A stretch of 64,000 bases of DNA from Oreohelix idahoensis (taxonomy: Eukaryota; Mollusca; Gastropoda; Stylommatophora; Oreohelicidae): NCBI GenBank assembly GCA_024509875.1, contig JAMPIV010005033.1, positions 124,001-188,000 on the forward strand. Reading direction: 5' to 3'. A program made the translations under genes and the position numbers. The notes beneath the pieces were generated by a model. It did no database searches. It saw only the letters and a program-made list of their open reading frames with translations, and was not told the origin of the DNA. Shown here one piece after another: positions 43,887-55,520 of the stretch. Each line of letters begins with the position of its first letter. Position 1 is the stretch's first letter.

Positions 43887-45570
43887 CATAAATTTGTACC
43901 CATAGTGGCAGGTTAAAATAGAAGATGGACTGATAGAATAAGTGATTATGGGAATAAGTACCAAAACTGCACAAGATGATCTCACTGAAGGCTGGGTCAA
44001 GTAAAAACTGCCGAAAATGTTAAATATAAGTTTTACAGGAAGAAAAGAACAGAGTGAGAATCACTGGCATATTTATAGGGATACTGGAAATTAACTGTCT
44101 CTTAGCAGGTTGAGAATCCTCTGAGTAGTGTAAGAGCTAATAGGTATCCAGGCCACTGTTTCTTATGGTACTTAATTATTGGAAAGAACCCCCGTTGATT
44201 AAATACAAACATGTAACATCACAGTAACATCAAAGAAAAGTCAATAACACTTATCTTGATTTCAGAACAAAATTACAATGAACCTTAACTGATGAAAACA
44301 AAATGTCATTTGTATACAGTTCAATCTTGTCTACACAGTTACTGAAAGTTCATCGTTAGGACTTTTAAGTAATTGATTTAAGTTCAGTGGTTCTATAAAG
44401 TTATTGATTTTTTATCATTAGGACTTTTATGAAGTTGTTAGTTCATGGTGGTTTTACCTACAGTAGCTAGATTCCAGACTGCAATCACAGTCACTCCTGA
44501 TTTATCCAGGTGTGGGAAAAGGTTGTGTGGTGTGAATAGAACTATCTCAGGGTTCCAAAGCTTTCTTTCCCTGATCTAAGTTTCTTGTCATTGATGAAAA
44601 TGGAAGCTCTTTGTGTAGACTACCCTAAAGAACCACTTGGTTGTACTTTGTTGCTAACAAAACAAGATTTTGGCAAAGGTAAGCCTTTGCAACTACCGCT
44701 GCTAGGTCTATGAAATGAGTTCTCTTGTGACCAAAGTTTTTGATTGCAGTGTCTGGGCCTAGTGAGCTCTAGGGTTAAATACAAAAAAATCTCATTTTCA
44801 GCTGACATATGTATGGGACCACAAACCATCTTTCCTAAACAATTTCTCATCTGAAATTAATGAAATCCTGAACACTCTTCCCTTGAAAGAGTGACAGGGA
44901 AATACATTTTGTTTACTATGTTTTAAGAGCATGAAAACTAATTATAATCACTACTACTGCGAAGTAGCCACCATATCAATTACATCCCTTTTATTTTCAC
45001 TGCTAAGCAACTATCTGTTCTATTCAAGCCAGGTCAACAACTTTTGCTGTGGCAGAAATATCCACTGATTTTGTAATAGAAAAGAGGGAAGTTTAAACTA
45101 CTGTATGTTCGTTAATCTTTATTCATTGGGCTAAAAGAATTTTACAGTTTTCATGCAAAGTACCATCCATGCCTAGATTTTCATTGTTTTATAATAGTTA
45201 AACAGCATCAAATTATCCTTTAATTTGTGATAGAGGTGATTAATTTATTTATTTTCTGAAAACTTGTTAAGGAGTAACTAAACATTATCTCCCCTTAATT
45301 TGATCTGTGCAGCATGCCTCGTTAAATTAGGGAAGTCAATTTTATGAGCTTGGCATAACAAGAACAGAAAGGCTTTGTCATACTTGATGAGAGAAAACAT
45401 TGTTTAGTCACCAGATGTTTGTATTTATAAAGTGTTTTTTATTTTTTTATTTTTTTTTTTATGTGACAGTAGATCGTGATTGAGATTGTCATACTTGAAT
45501 AGGTAGATAGAATATTGTTTAGTCATCAGATATGAGTATTTTTAGTCTCTCCTGCTCACTCTCCTTTACT
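43887..45570. other. No gene recognised
   Basis: About 1.7 kb of AT-rich intron-like sequence. A minus-strand frame at 44620-44850 has no motif and no homology within the window. Confidence 0.45.
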
Positions 45571-45572
45571 AC

Positions 45573-45920
45573 TCTTCTTCTTTGATCCATATCCGCTGAC
45601 CGTCAAAGCAGTCAGTGACCATCATGACTGATGGCGTCTTGTAGGGCAGCAACAAATTGATTCCACTTCGTACAGTACCCCATTTCTGGTTCATTCTTTG
45701 CATCTCGGCTTCCACAGTTCTCCTCTAAGTTGTTTTTACTTGGCCTCTCTTTTGCTTTCCTTCAGTAATCCATAGCATAGCTGTTCCTGTAATGGTATTT
45801 GGGTCCCTTCTGAGGATGTGGCCAACCCAACTCCAGCATCTGCCAGCTATGATGGTGTGCATATCCTCCTGGCTACTCCGAATAAGTAGTTCTTGGTTGC
45901 TGATGATATTCGACTAAAAG
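45573..45920 (-). mobile_element. RTE-A 3' fragment
   Basis: About 348 bases of the RTE-A 3' end on the minus strand: GAA-type tail, a degraded hairpin word, then C-terminal coding through an EDMHTIIAGRCW-like segment. It is more diverged than the copy at 23236. No duplication was found. Confidence 0.8.
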
Positions 45921-46972
45921 ATCCTGTACTCTGTCTGTTGTTTATTGCATGTAGGTTGCGCACGTGTTTGGAAAAAAATGACACTGAATACCAGTATTAA
46001 ACTCTTGTGTATTGCAAGCAGTAAGTCACAATCAATTTCATAATGATTATAAGCAACATGGTTTAGTCAGGTTAAAAAATTATTCATTTCAACGCTTGAA
46101 TAAAAAATAATGCTATCACTGTTGAGCGAAGAAGAAAACAAAAGTAGGTACAGAATACAGAATCTGTTAATATTTCCCAAACAGAATGTATTAAATAACA
46201 ATGAACAAATTAGGTCAGAACTCAGGATGACATTGAAATAATCATGCCCAGGTAGCATTTACACATTCAACAATTTCCATGATTGAAAGATGGGCAGGTG
46301 GTATTTCAAACATAATTGTGCATCTGAAATTGTAAATAGAAACTTGTTTGCTGTGAATTTCCCCATCTTTAATGTGCATATCCCCTTTAGATAACAACAG
46401 TGCATAAATGGTATGTGACTGAAATGTCAGGACTAGTGCTGATAATGATATTACATGTAGTGTTCATGTATATACCATTGTATAGATTAGAATTGTCATT
46501 ATTTTGTGCATTATATAATCACCAAAAATATATGCCATTATCATGTTTTAACAAATTATATTACCAAATCTGCTTTACCAAACAATGATTTTAACATTAC
46601 TACTAGCTATATTTCTCAATTGTAATTCATGCTCATGTATAACTATTAGTATAAGTAGTAGAAAGTAGCCATAAGTAATTATTTCTCGACTCATTTTTCA
46701 ATAATTCATATTTGAAGAATGCTGCACATAAAATTCAGTTATGTCCATGTTCTATGACATGTCTACTTTAGATATATCTACAATGTGAGTACAGTGTTAC
46801 TGTGTAGTAGTAATATTTACTCATGCACGTTGTACAATAAAAATTGTAGAAATATAAGCATAATGGCTTGCCAGTTTATAATTCATATATAATTCATACC
46901 TTAGATACATGTACATTTGAACACAATCTTCCTTGATTTTTCTTCTTCTTCCATTCACTTGAAATATATTGT
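45921..46972. other. No gene recognised
   Basis: AT-rich sequence with short frames lacking motifs. It may include the 3' UTR of the minus-strand LINE-E next to it. Confidence 0.45.
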
Positions 46973-47884
46973 CTATATCTGCAATGTTGTTTCGTGTATA
47001 AACTTCACTGTCTTTTGTAGTTCATACAGAGGTCTGTATAGTTTTGCTTCCAGTGTTGTTTCTGTGGGCCAGTGGGTTTGCCTCAATATATCATATTCAG
47101 GGTAATCTTGAAGTGCGTGCTTCGTAGTCTGGGGTGCCTGTCCACATGTACACATGGCTGAATTGCCAATCTTGAATTTTGTATACATGTGGCTGCGGAG
47201 GCGGTTGTGTCCTGTTCTGAGGCGCAGAATGACAATTTGTTCTGATCTGTTCATAGCTTGGTAGTCATCCTGTGTTGGTGGCTTTCTGATTGATTTGATC
47301 ATCTTTTTCTTCTGATGGTACGTAACTGGTACATCCGGTTGCTCGTCAGCAGCACCTTCTTTAGCCAGTCCATCTGGTCTCTCATTTCCTGGTATTCCAC
47401 AATGAGACGGTATCCACTGCATGGCGACCCTGCGCTGGTTGCACAGTTCAGAAAGTAGGGCTTGTATACCTGGCAATTTTCTGGACTGAAGTGCTTGGAG
47501 TGCTGATCTTGCATCTGTCAGGAATACTACAGGCTGTGGACTGAGATTGGTGTTCAATAGTTTCTCAGTTGCCACCTTGATTGCCTGGACTTCTGCATCA
47601 TGGTTGTTACAGAATTTCCCCGTTGGTACTCTGACCGTATCCCTAGTGTTGTTTTGGTATTCTATGTACACTCCTGCTCCTCCATTCTTTACTGCATTCT
47701 GTGCTGACCCATCCGTGTATACTCGGACCCAGAGGTCCTGTGGGTATTCATCATCCAGGAAACTGAGAGTGACTGTCCTACGTTGCACGCTGTTCTGTTC
47801 ATCCCTGTCGAATATTCCTTTCACTTTTGTCTGGATGTGTACTGGTAGTCCAGGCTCCTCTCTCCAAGAGGTTTGTTCTGGCAC
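46973..47884 (-). pseudogene. LINE-E RNase H and C-terminal Cys motif
   Basis: A 303-codon frame: VRVYTDGSAQNAVKNGGAG (Asp), HDAEVQAIKVATEKL (Glu), VVFLTDARSALQALQS (Asp), MQWIPSHCGIPGNERPDGLA (His, Asp). The last segment has Pro before the Asp, where Ala is usual. The C-terminus has a CTCGQAPQTTKHAL Cys/His motif. All four catalytic acidic residues are present, so this domain looks intact. Confidence 0.9.
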
Positions 47885-48262
47885 AGACTTTAGGGGGCTG
47901 TCAACTTCACGCAGGTCTGAGGTTTGTCTATGAAATCATTTGGCCTGGTGGATAAAGCTGCTTCTTTTCAGTTGCCCTATTGCTAGGTTTTGGAATCTGT
48001 CCTTCATTGGATGGCTCGGCATACAGAGGAACTTTTCTGCCTGTGTTAGCTCTTTCGTGTCTCTGCGTTCTCTCAGTGCTTGTATCCTGCCCATTTTCTC
48101 CATCTCCACTATAGGCGTTGATTTCATTGCCCCCGTGATGACCCTAAGCACCTGGTTTTGCACCTTATCTAGCTCTTGTAATTTGGTGTTTGATGCTGGA
48201 CACCATGCAGCTGACCCATATTCCAGGTGTGGTCATATGCCCTGCTGGTAAACTTTACTAAG

Positions 48263-49576
48263 TTATTTCCCGCTGGCTCCCCATGTGGTTCCACTTAGTT
48301 TTCTCAGGATGGCTAACTTTCTCCTGGCCTTTGTTGCTGCCTTGATGATGTGCTGCTTCCATGTCAGCTTATCATTGAATGTAACTCCGAGATAGGTTGG
48401 TTGTTTATCTTCTCTCAGGAGCTCTTCATTTATCTTGATGACACCAGCTTTTTGTTTAGGAGAGAGGATTAAGAGTGTAGTGCTGCACTTGTCTGTGTTG
48501 ATGCTGACACACCATCTATTTGCCCATGAGGTTAAGGCATCTATAGCTCTTTGTAGCAGTTTGGTGGCCACTGTTGCATGCTTATCTGTGCACCATATCA
48601 CCAGGTCATCAGCATACATTGCCACTTTCATTCCACATGGTAGTTCAGCAACCAGGTCGTTGATGTAGACTAGGAAAAGTGTGGGGGACAGAACCCCTCC
48701 CTGAGGGATGCCATGACGCAGTAGAATTTTCTTACCCTTGATCTAGTTGTACTCGGGCTCTTCTGTTATGCAGGTATGCTTTCACCCATTTGTACATCTT
48801 ACCATTCACTCTACAATTTCTCAGTTTCTTCAGAAGCCCTTCTTTTTAAACATTGACAAATGCTTTCCTTAGATCTATCCATGCTGCTAGTACCAGTTTC
48901 TTATCTTGGAACGCATCCTCAATCTCTTGGGAAAGGTAAGTTGCCTGATCTTCGGTAGAATAACACTGCCTAAAGCCCGCCTGCTGTGGTACAAGAAGGT
49001 TTTCACTTTCAAGGTACCACTGTAGCCTGAGGTTGATGATTCGTTCCATTGTTTTGCAGAGGCAGCTTGTAGGCTGATTGGTCTGTAGCTGGAGGCAGTG
49101 GAACTGTCTTTTCCTGGTTTGAGGAGTGGTATCATGATTGCTTCCCTCCAGGTCTGTGGAACTCTGCCTGAGTTCCAACAGATATTGAAGATCTGCAGCA
49201 GCTTTGATTTTGCTGTGGTTCCCAAGTTCTTAATCATTTCATTGGACACTCCATCAACTTCTAGCAACTTTCTCATTTTCAATTTAGATATTGCAAGCTC
49301 CAGTTCTCTGAATGTGATTGGTGCCTCCATAACTTCAGGTATGGTTCCATCTCGTCCTGCGTATTGTTGTTTCTCATGAGTCTCCTGTTGCTTCTCTGGG
49401 CTAACTTCGATGTTGTTGTCTTTAGCAAAGGAGTCTGCAAAGTGATCAGCTGCCTGTTTTCCCATGAGGATGTTTCCATCTTTGTACAGAGCAATCCTTG
49501 AGTTTCTTCCTGTACCCTCATTGTTAAGTTGTTTTACCAGCTTCCACAGTTTCCTTGTATCTCTTTCAAAGTTCAA
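48263..49576 (-). pseudogene. LINE-E reverse transcriptase, frame-broken
   Basis: Pieces in three frames: ITFRELELAISKLKMRKLLE and DGVSNEMIKNLG, WREAIMIPLLKPGKDSSTAS and SYRPISLQ (49576-48887); KTMERIINLRLQWYLE, QQAGFRQCYSTEDQ and LAAWIDLRKAF (49178-48846, first Asp box); a GIPQGGVLSPTLF-like box near 48700; MKVAMYADDLVIWC, the catalytic YADD (48631-48263). At least two frameshifts and several stops make it inactive. Confidence 0.88.
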
Positions 49577-49873
49577 GGACTCTCTGTTTTCTCCTTCCAG
49601 CTTCTCCGCCTGGCCTGCAACTTGGCCCTTTGAAACTTGGCCTTAGCTTGCTGGTAGTTATTGTGGTGTTCTTGGCATGGACTGGTCTCTGTCTGCTTTT
49701 GAGATGTTTCCACGTCATTGTGCAGCTGCTCTAGTTCACTATTCCAATATGGTTTGTAGTGCTTACGAGCCCCTCTAGGTATTGTTTCACGAGCAGCCTT
49801 TAATATGCATCTGCTGAATTCATTGACTAGCTTATTGATGTCTTTGTCTACAGTCAGATCTCTAGCCAGTATA

Positions 49874-50602
49874 CTAGTACGGTGCTGGTACATTGACCAG
49901 TCTTGCCTTTTTGTAGTTCCACCTATAGAGAGGGCTGCTCTCCTTGACAAGTTCATTTTCCACAATTAGGAAGACTGGCCGGTGGTTGCTGCCTCCAAGT
50001 TGTTTCCCTATCATGCGTGTGGTGTTCCACTCCAGGTCGGGTGAGTGGAATGCCAGGTCTGGTGTAGAGGTGGTGTGCCATGATCTCGAGTAGAAGGTTG
50101 GTGGGTCGATGGGCTGGTTAATCAGGATAAGCCCATTGTCATCCTGCCAGTTTTCAAGCTCCTCACCTCTTCTGTCCATGTGATCATAGCCCCAGCTCTG
50201 TGAGTGGCTGTTGAAGTCTCTGCATACAATCAGTCTTTCTTTTGCTGGGATTGTATCTAGAGCCAGTGGGCGGTCGCTCGGACAGTAGTAGTTGAGCAGT
50301 TGGAATTCTGAACTTTCTGTCCTGAGATGAAGAATTTGGTATTCCGCCCCCTCCATATATGTTTCAAGCTGACATGCACTGATGTTATTCTTCACAAGTG
50401 TCAGTATTCCACCCTTTTGCCTGTCTATTCGGTCAGATCGGTAGCACTGGTAGCCTCTGATTTTGAAGGCTATGTCTTTGTTGAGGTGGGTTTCTTGCAA
50501 GCAACATACATTTACTTGCTCTTCATTCAAGATATTTTCGAGCTCTAATTTTTTGCTGTAGCCATCTTTTTTACTATTGACGCCTTCAGCATTCCAGTGC
50601 AT
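49874..50602 (-). pseudogene. LINE-E apurinic-type endonuclease
   Basis: A 242-codon frame with APE motifs: MHWNAEGVNSKKDGYSKK (Asn), VCCLQETHLNKD (Glu), LIVCRDFNSHSQSWG (Asp, Asn), TSTPDLAFHSPDL and LGGSNHRPVFL (the terminal S-x-H motif, with Asn where Asp is usual). In LINEs this enzyme nicks the target to prime reverse transcription. The Asp-to-Asn change in the last motif is unusual for an active enzyme. The frame shifts at about 49915. Confidence 0.9.
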
Positions 50603-50859
50603 TATTTTAAATGGTCTTTTCTATCTTCCTTGATAATGTGTCAGTAGTAAGTTATGCCCATGTGTGCAAAATAGTGAAATTACAGGTTCATGCCCTTTTA
50701 TCTGAACACCCACCTGCATGGAGGCATACCTGGTGTCATTCCTATATGACCACCACTTTTGCACAATGCTATAATATATGTACAAATGTGGAAGTGAACC
50801 TCTGTCTGTGAGGCAAATTACATCCTCATTGACTCCTTAAATTATCCACACACTTTCAG

Positions 50860-50936
50860 GTATTCCCCCTGTGGTGAAACTTGTTGAGGACCCAGCATTG
50901 CATATGATTAAGATGGACATTTTAGAACAGAAATAG
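50860..50936 (+). CDS. Possible alternative terminal exon
   Basis: The acceptor ACACACTTTCAG is followed by GT and an open frame IPPVVKLVEDPALHMIKMDI, then LEQK and a TAG stop at 50934. It begins in the same phase as the zinc-finger exon at 51610, so exon c could splice to it and give a short protein without fingers. IKMD resembles a SUMOylation site. There is no transcript or conservation evidence. Confidence 0.3.
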
Positions 50937-51609
50937 AAACACAAAAATTTAAAATTTACAAAAGATATAAAGTAACAGGTAATACATCCATCTTTACAGC
51001 AGAATTAGTGGAAATCTTAAAAGCTTTAGAAATAGTTGCAGTTTTATAGCATCTAGGTATACAATTGCAGGCATCACTAAAATTGAGCAAAACTCATTTT
51101 ATCAAAAACAAAGTTTGAATTTTACTGACACAGTACTGTTACTCCACAGATATATCAGGTAATGTCTTGAGGTTCTTTTCATGCAAAAAAGTTTTAGTCA
51201 TGACAGAAAAAAAATTATTATTAACAATATAATATTTGTAATAATTTTAGGACTGTTTAGAGGGAAGTAATTAAGAAATAAATTGTTATTACTCATTTCT
51301 TACATCCATGGGAAGTAATAAACAATAAAAATATTAATGAATATATGCTATTAGCGACCACATTAAAAAAAAAACATTTTGCAACACCATTTAAAATTAA
51401 ATGTATACTATTAGTTTCATAGCATGCAATACACCATGAACTATTAACATATCAGACAGAAACAAATACTTCTGAAAAAAATCTTATAGTTGCATAACTT
51501 TTAAATCATACCAAATATGACGCTACAAAACATACAGAATTAAAATTTGTTTTGCATTCCATAATTATCTGAAGTTTTTATTATTATTATTTCATTCAAT
51601 GAATTTCAG

Positions 51610-54600
51610 GTGACCATTCCTGTAACCAGCAACTCTGCCTATACTCTAGTGTTGACATTCCAGATTTGAAAATTATGAACAGTTTCATAAAGAGTGAACC
51701 AATGCAAAATGCTGCATTGAATGAAGTGTTGCCAGAATTCACAGAAAAAATTGTGAGTGAAATGAAAGATGATGTAAGTACAGCAGCTGTAACACTAAAT
51801 ACAGACAATAACATTGAATCAAGATTAAAAGAAGTACAATCACTGAATGTCACAGACTCTGAGATAATGACTGTAGACATGAATCTGACTCCTGAGATTT
51901 ATACTGCAGTCTTACAAAATGAAAACTGCAGCAGGAAATCAACAATAGTCTATGATGATTGTGCTCTCAACAGTGGAAGTAGAGAAGGTCTTAAATTGTG
52001 TGGCAGTGTACAATCAGATGAAATAATAATAAGTACAAAAAAGACACTTTTCAGCTGTCATGTTTGTGGAGTACAGGTTAGCAAGAAAGGTGACCATAAT
52101 GAACATGAACTTTCACATATGAGAGAAAAGTGTTATATAAGTAATGTTGGTAATGTAGAATTAGCTACAAAATCCAGTCTATGTCAACAAGAAAGAATAC
52201 AAAAAGCCCAGAAGCATTCTAAAAATAATCTTACTGGTGTGGGGGCTGCTCATTTTGGTTATCTAAAGGCACATTTAATGCAGCATAAAGAAGAACTACC
52301 TAACAAGTGTGGTGGTCTTAGTAGGTTTTCTAGAACTGATTATCCAAAGAAACCCATAATGCAGCATAATAGTGAGACACATTACAACTATGATGTCAGT
52401 GGAGCAGACTTTTGTCAAAGTGATCACAAGGTGACAAATACAGAAGGAGAATCTTACATGTGTGATGAGCTTACAGGACAAAAACTTTATTCAGAATGGC
52501 ACAAAAGTCAACATACAAAAGAAAAACCTTATAAATGTGATGTTTGCGGAGCAGAATTTTCTCAGAGTGGTGATTTAAAGAGACACAAGAGGACACACAC
52601 AGGAGAGAAACCTTATAAGTGTGATGTTTGTGGAGCAGAATATTCTCAGAATGCGGCTTTAAAAAGTCAAAAATGAAACACAAAGGAGGAAAGCCTTGTA
52701 AGTGTGATGTTTGTGGAGCAGAATTTTCTCATAGTGGTGCTTTAAAGAGTCACAAGAGGACACACACAGGAGAAAAACCTTATAAGTGTGATGTTTGTGG
52801 AGCAAAATTTTCTTTGAATGGACACAAAAGTTTATAATGTTTGTGGAGCAAACTTTTCTCGAAATAATCATTTGAAAGAACACAAAAGGACACACACAGG
52901 AGAGAAACCTTATAAGTGTGATGTTTGTGGAGCAGAATTTTCTCAGAATGGTTATTTAAAGAGTCACAAAAGGATACACACAGGAGAGAAACCTTATAAG
53001 TGTGATGTTTGTGGAGCAGAATTTTCTCATAGTGGTTCTTTAAAGAGTCACAAGAGGACACACACAGGAGAGAAACCTTATAAGTGTGATGTTTGTGGAA
53101 CAGAATTTTCTGAGAATGTGACTTTAAAGAGACACAAAAGGACACATACAGGAGAGAAACCTTATAAGTGTGATGATTGTGGAGCAAAATTTTCTTATAG
53201 TGGTGACTTAAAGAGTCACAAAAGGACACACACAGGAGAGAAACCTTATAAGTGTGATGTTTGTGGAGCAGGTTTTTCTCAGAATGGTTCTTTAAAGAGT
53301 CACAAAAGGACACACACAGGAGAGAAACCTTATAAGTGTGATTTTTGTGGAGCAGAATTTTCTGAGAATGGTTCTTTAAAGAGTCACAAAAGGACACACA
53401 CAGGAGAGAAACCTTATAAGTGTGATGTTTGTGGAGCAGAATTTTCTTATAGTGGTGCATTAAAGAGTCACAAGACGACACACACAGGAGAGAAACCTTA
53501 TAAGTGTGATGTTTGTGGAGCAGATTTTTCTCAGAATGGTGCTTTAAAGAGTCACAAAATGACACACACAGGAGGGAAACCTTATATGTGTGATGTTTGT
53601 GTGATGTGCTTTGTGGAGCTATATGTGTGATGTTTGTGGAGCAAATTTTTCTCATAGTTGTCTTTTAAAGAGTCACAAAAGGACACACACAGGAGAGAAA
53701 CCTTATAAGTGTGATGTTTGTGGAGCAGATTTTTCCCATAGTTGTGCTTTAAGGAGTCACAAGAGGACACACACAGGAGAGAAACCTTATATGTGTGATG
53801 TTTGTGGAGCAGATTTTTCTCAGAATGTGGGCAGATTTTTCCCATAGTTGTGCTTTAAAGTTCACAAGAGGACACACACAGGAGAGAATCCTTATATGTG
53901 TGAGAGCACAGAAGGGGCTTTCACAAAAGGACACACACAGGAGAGAAACCTTTTAAGTGTGATGTTTGTGGAGCAGAATTTTCTCAAAATGATCATTTAA
54001 AGAGTCACAAAATGACACACACAGGAGAGAAACCTTATAAGTGTGATGATTGTGGAGCAGAATTTTCTCATAGTTGTGCTTTAAAGAGTCACAAAAGGAC
54101 ACACACAGGAGAGAAACCTTTTAAGTGTGATGTTTGTGGAGCACAATTTTCTCAAAATGAACATTTAAAGAGTCACAAAATGAAACACATGGGAGAGAAA
54201 CCTTATATGTGTGATGTTTGTGGAGCAGAATTTTCTCATAGTTATGCTTTAAAGAGTCACAAAAGGACACACACAGGAGAGAAACCTTATATGTGTGATG
54301 TTTGTGGAGCAAACTTTTCTCTAAATAATCATTTGAAAGGACACAAAAGGACACACACAGGAGAGAAACCTTATAAGTGTGATGTTTGTGGAGCAGAATT
54401 TTCTCTTAGTGGTGCTTTAAAGAGACACAAAAGGATTCACACAGGAGAGAAACCTTATAAGTGTGATGTTTGTGAAGCACAATTTTCTCAAAATGAACAT
54501 TTAAAGAGTCACAAAATGACACACACGGGAGAGAAACCTTATAAGTGTGATTTTTGTGGAGCAGAATTTTCTCATAGTTGTGCTTTAAAGATTCACAAAA

Positions 54601-55520
54601 GGACACACACAGGGGAGAAACCTTATATGTGTGATGTTTGTGGAGCAAACTTTTCTCTAAATAATCATTTGAAAGGACACAAAAGGACACACACAGGAGA
54701 GAAACCTTATAAGTGTGATGTTTGTGGAGCAGAATTTTCTCAAAGTGGTGCTTTAAATAGTCACATTTTGAGTCACACAGGAGAGAAACCTTATAAGTGT
54801 GATGTTTGTGGGGCAGAATTTTCTCAGAATTGTGCTTTAAAAAGACACAAAAGGACACACACAGGAGAGAAACCTTATAAGTGTGATGTTTGTGGTGCAG
54901 AATTTTCTCAGAATGGTTCTTTAAAGAGACACAAAATGACACACACTGGAGAGAAACCTTATATGTGTGATGTTTGTGGTGCAGAATTTTCTCGAAGTAG
55001 TGCTTTAAAGGTTCACAATTTGAGTCACACAGGAGAAAAACCTTATAAGTGTGATGTTTGTGGGGCAGAATTTTCTCAGAATGGTGCTTTAAAAAGACAC
55101 AAAAGGACACACACTGGAGAGAAACCTTATATGTGTGATGTTTGTGGAGCAAATTTTTCTCTAAATAATCATTTGAAGATACACAAAAGGACACACACAG
55201 GAGAGAAACCTTATAAGTGTGAAGTCTGTAGAGCAGAATTTTCTCAGGGTGGTGCTTTAAATAGTCTAAAAAGGACACACACAGGAGAGGAACCTTATAA
55301 ATGTGATGTTTGTGGAGCAGAATTTTCTGAGAATGGGACTTTAGAGAGACACAAAAGGACACACATAGGAGAGAAACCTTGTAAGTGTGATGTTTGTGGA
55401 GCAGAATTTTCTCTAAATAATCATATAAAGACACACAAAAGGACACAAAAAGGAGAGAATCCTTATGTGTGATATTTGTGGAGCAGAATTTTCTCATAGC
55501 GGTGCTTTAAAGAGACACAG
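51610..55520 (+). CDS. C2H2 zinc-finger exon, large homogeneous array, frame-broken
   Basis: The acceptor ATGAATTTCAG precedes GT and an open frame ([21 protein letters not shown]). The N-terminal 200 codons are acidic and Ser/Thr-rich with an IKSE motif and a degenerate finger (CHVCGVQV). The array has an 84-base period, [20 protein letters not shown] with TGEKPYK linkers: about 31 intact fingers, 17 of them unbroken at 54012-55472. Helix contact residues vary little (Q/H/L/E at -1, G/N at 2, S/A/H at 3, S/R/G at 6). Frame breaks lie near 52667, 52830, 53600 and 53830 and at 55460. It is cut off at about 55520. The protein would be a DNA-binding nuclear protein. Confidence 0.85.

Larger units (their letters stand above)
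46973..50640 (-). mobile_element. LINE-E: endonuclease, RT and RNase H (I-like)
   Basis: A nearly complete minus-strand second ORF of a LINE: APE endonuclease (50602-49874), linker (49965-49573), RT (49576-48263) and RNase H (47884-46973). The RNase H domain and overall order fit the I superfamily (I, Nimb and relatives). Frameshifts lie near 49915, 49570, 49060 and 48750, and stops are scattered. No gag-like ORF1 was recognised upstream. The element sits in the last intron of the zinc-finger gene, antisense to it. Confidence 0.9.

Noticed and set aside
52780..55497. Long minus-strand open frames of 291 and 363 codons across the zinc-finger array
   Set aside because: The array period is 84 bases, a multiple of three, so any frame free of stops in one unit stays open through all. 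The antisense reading has no domain and simply mirrors the fingers.
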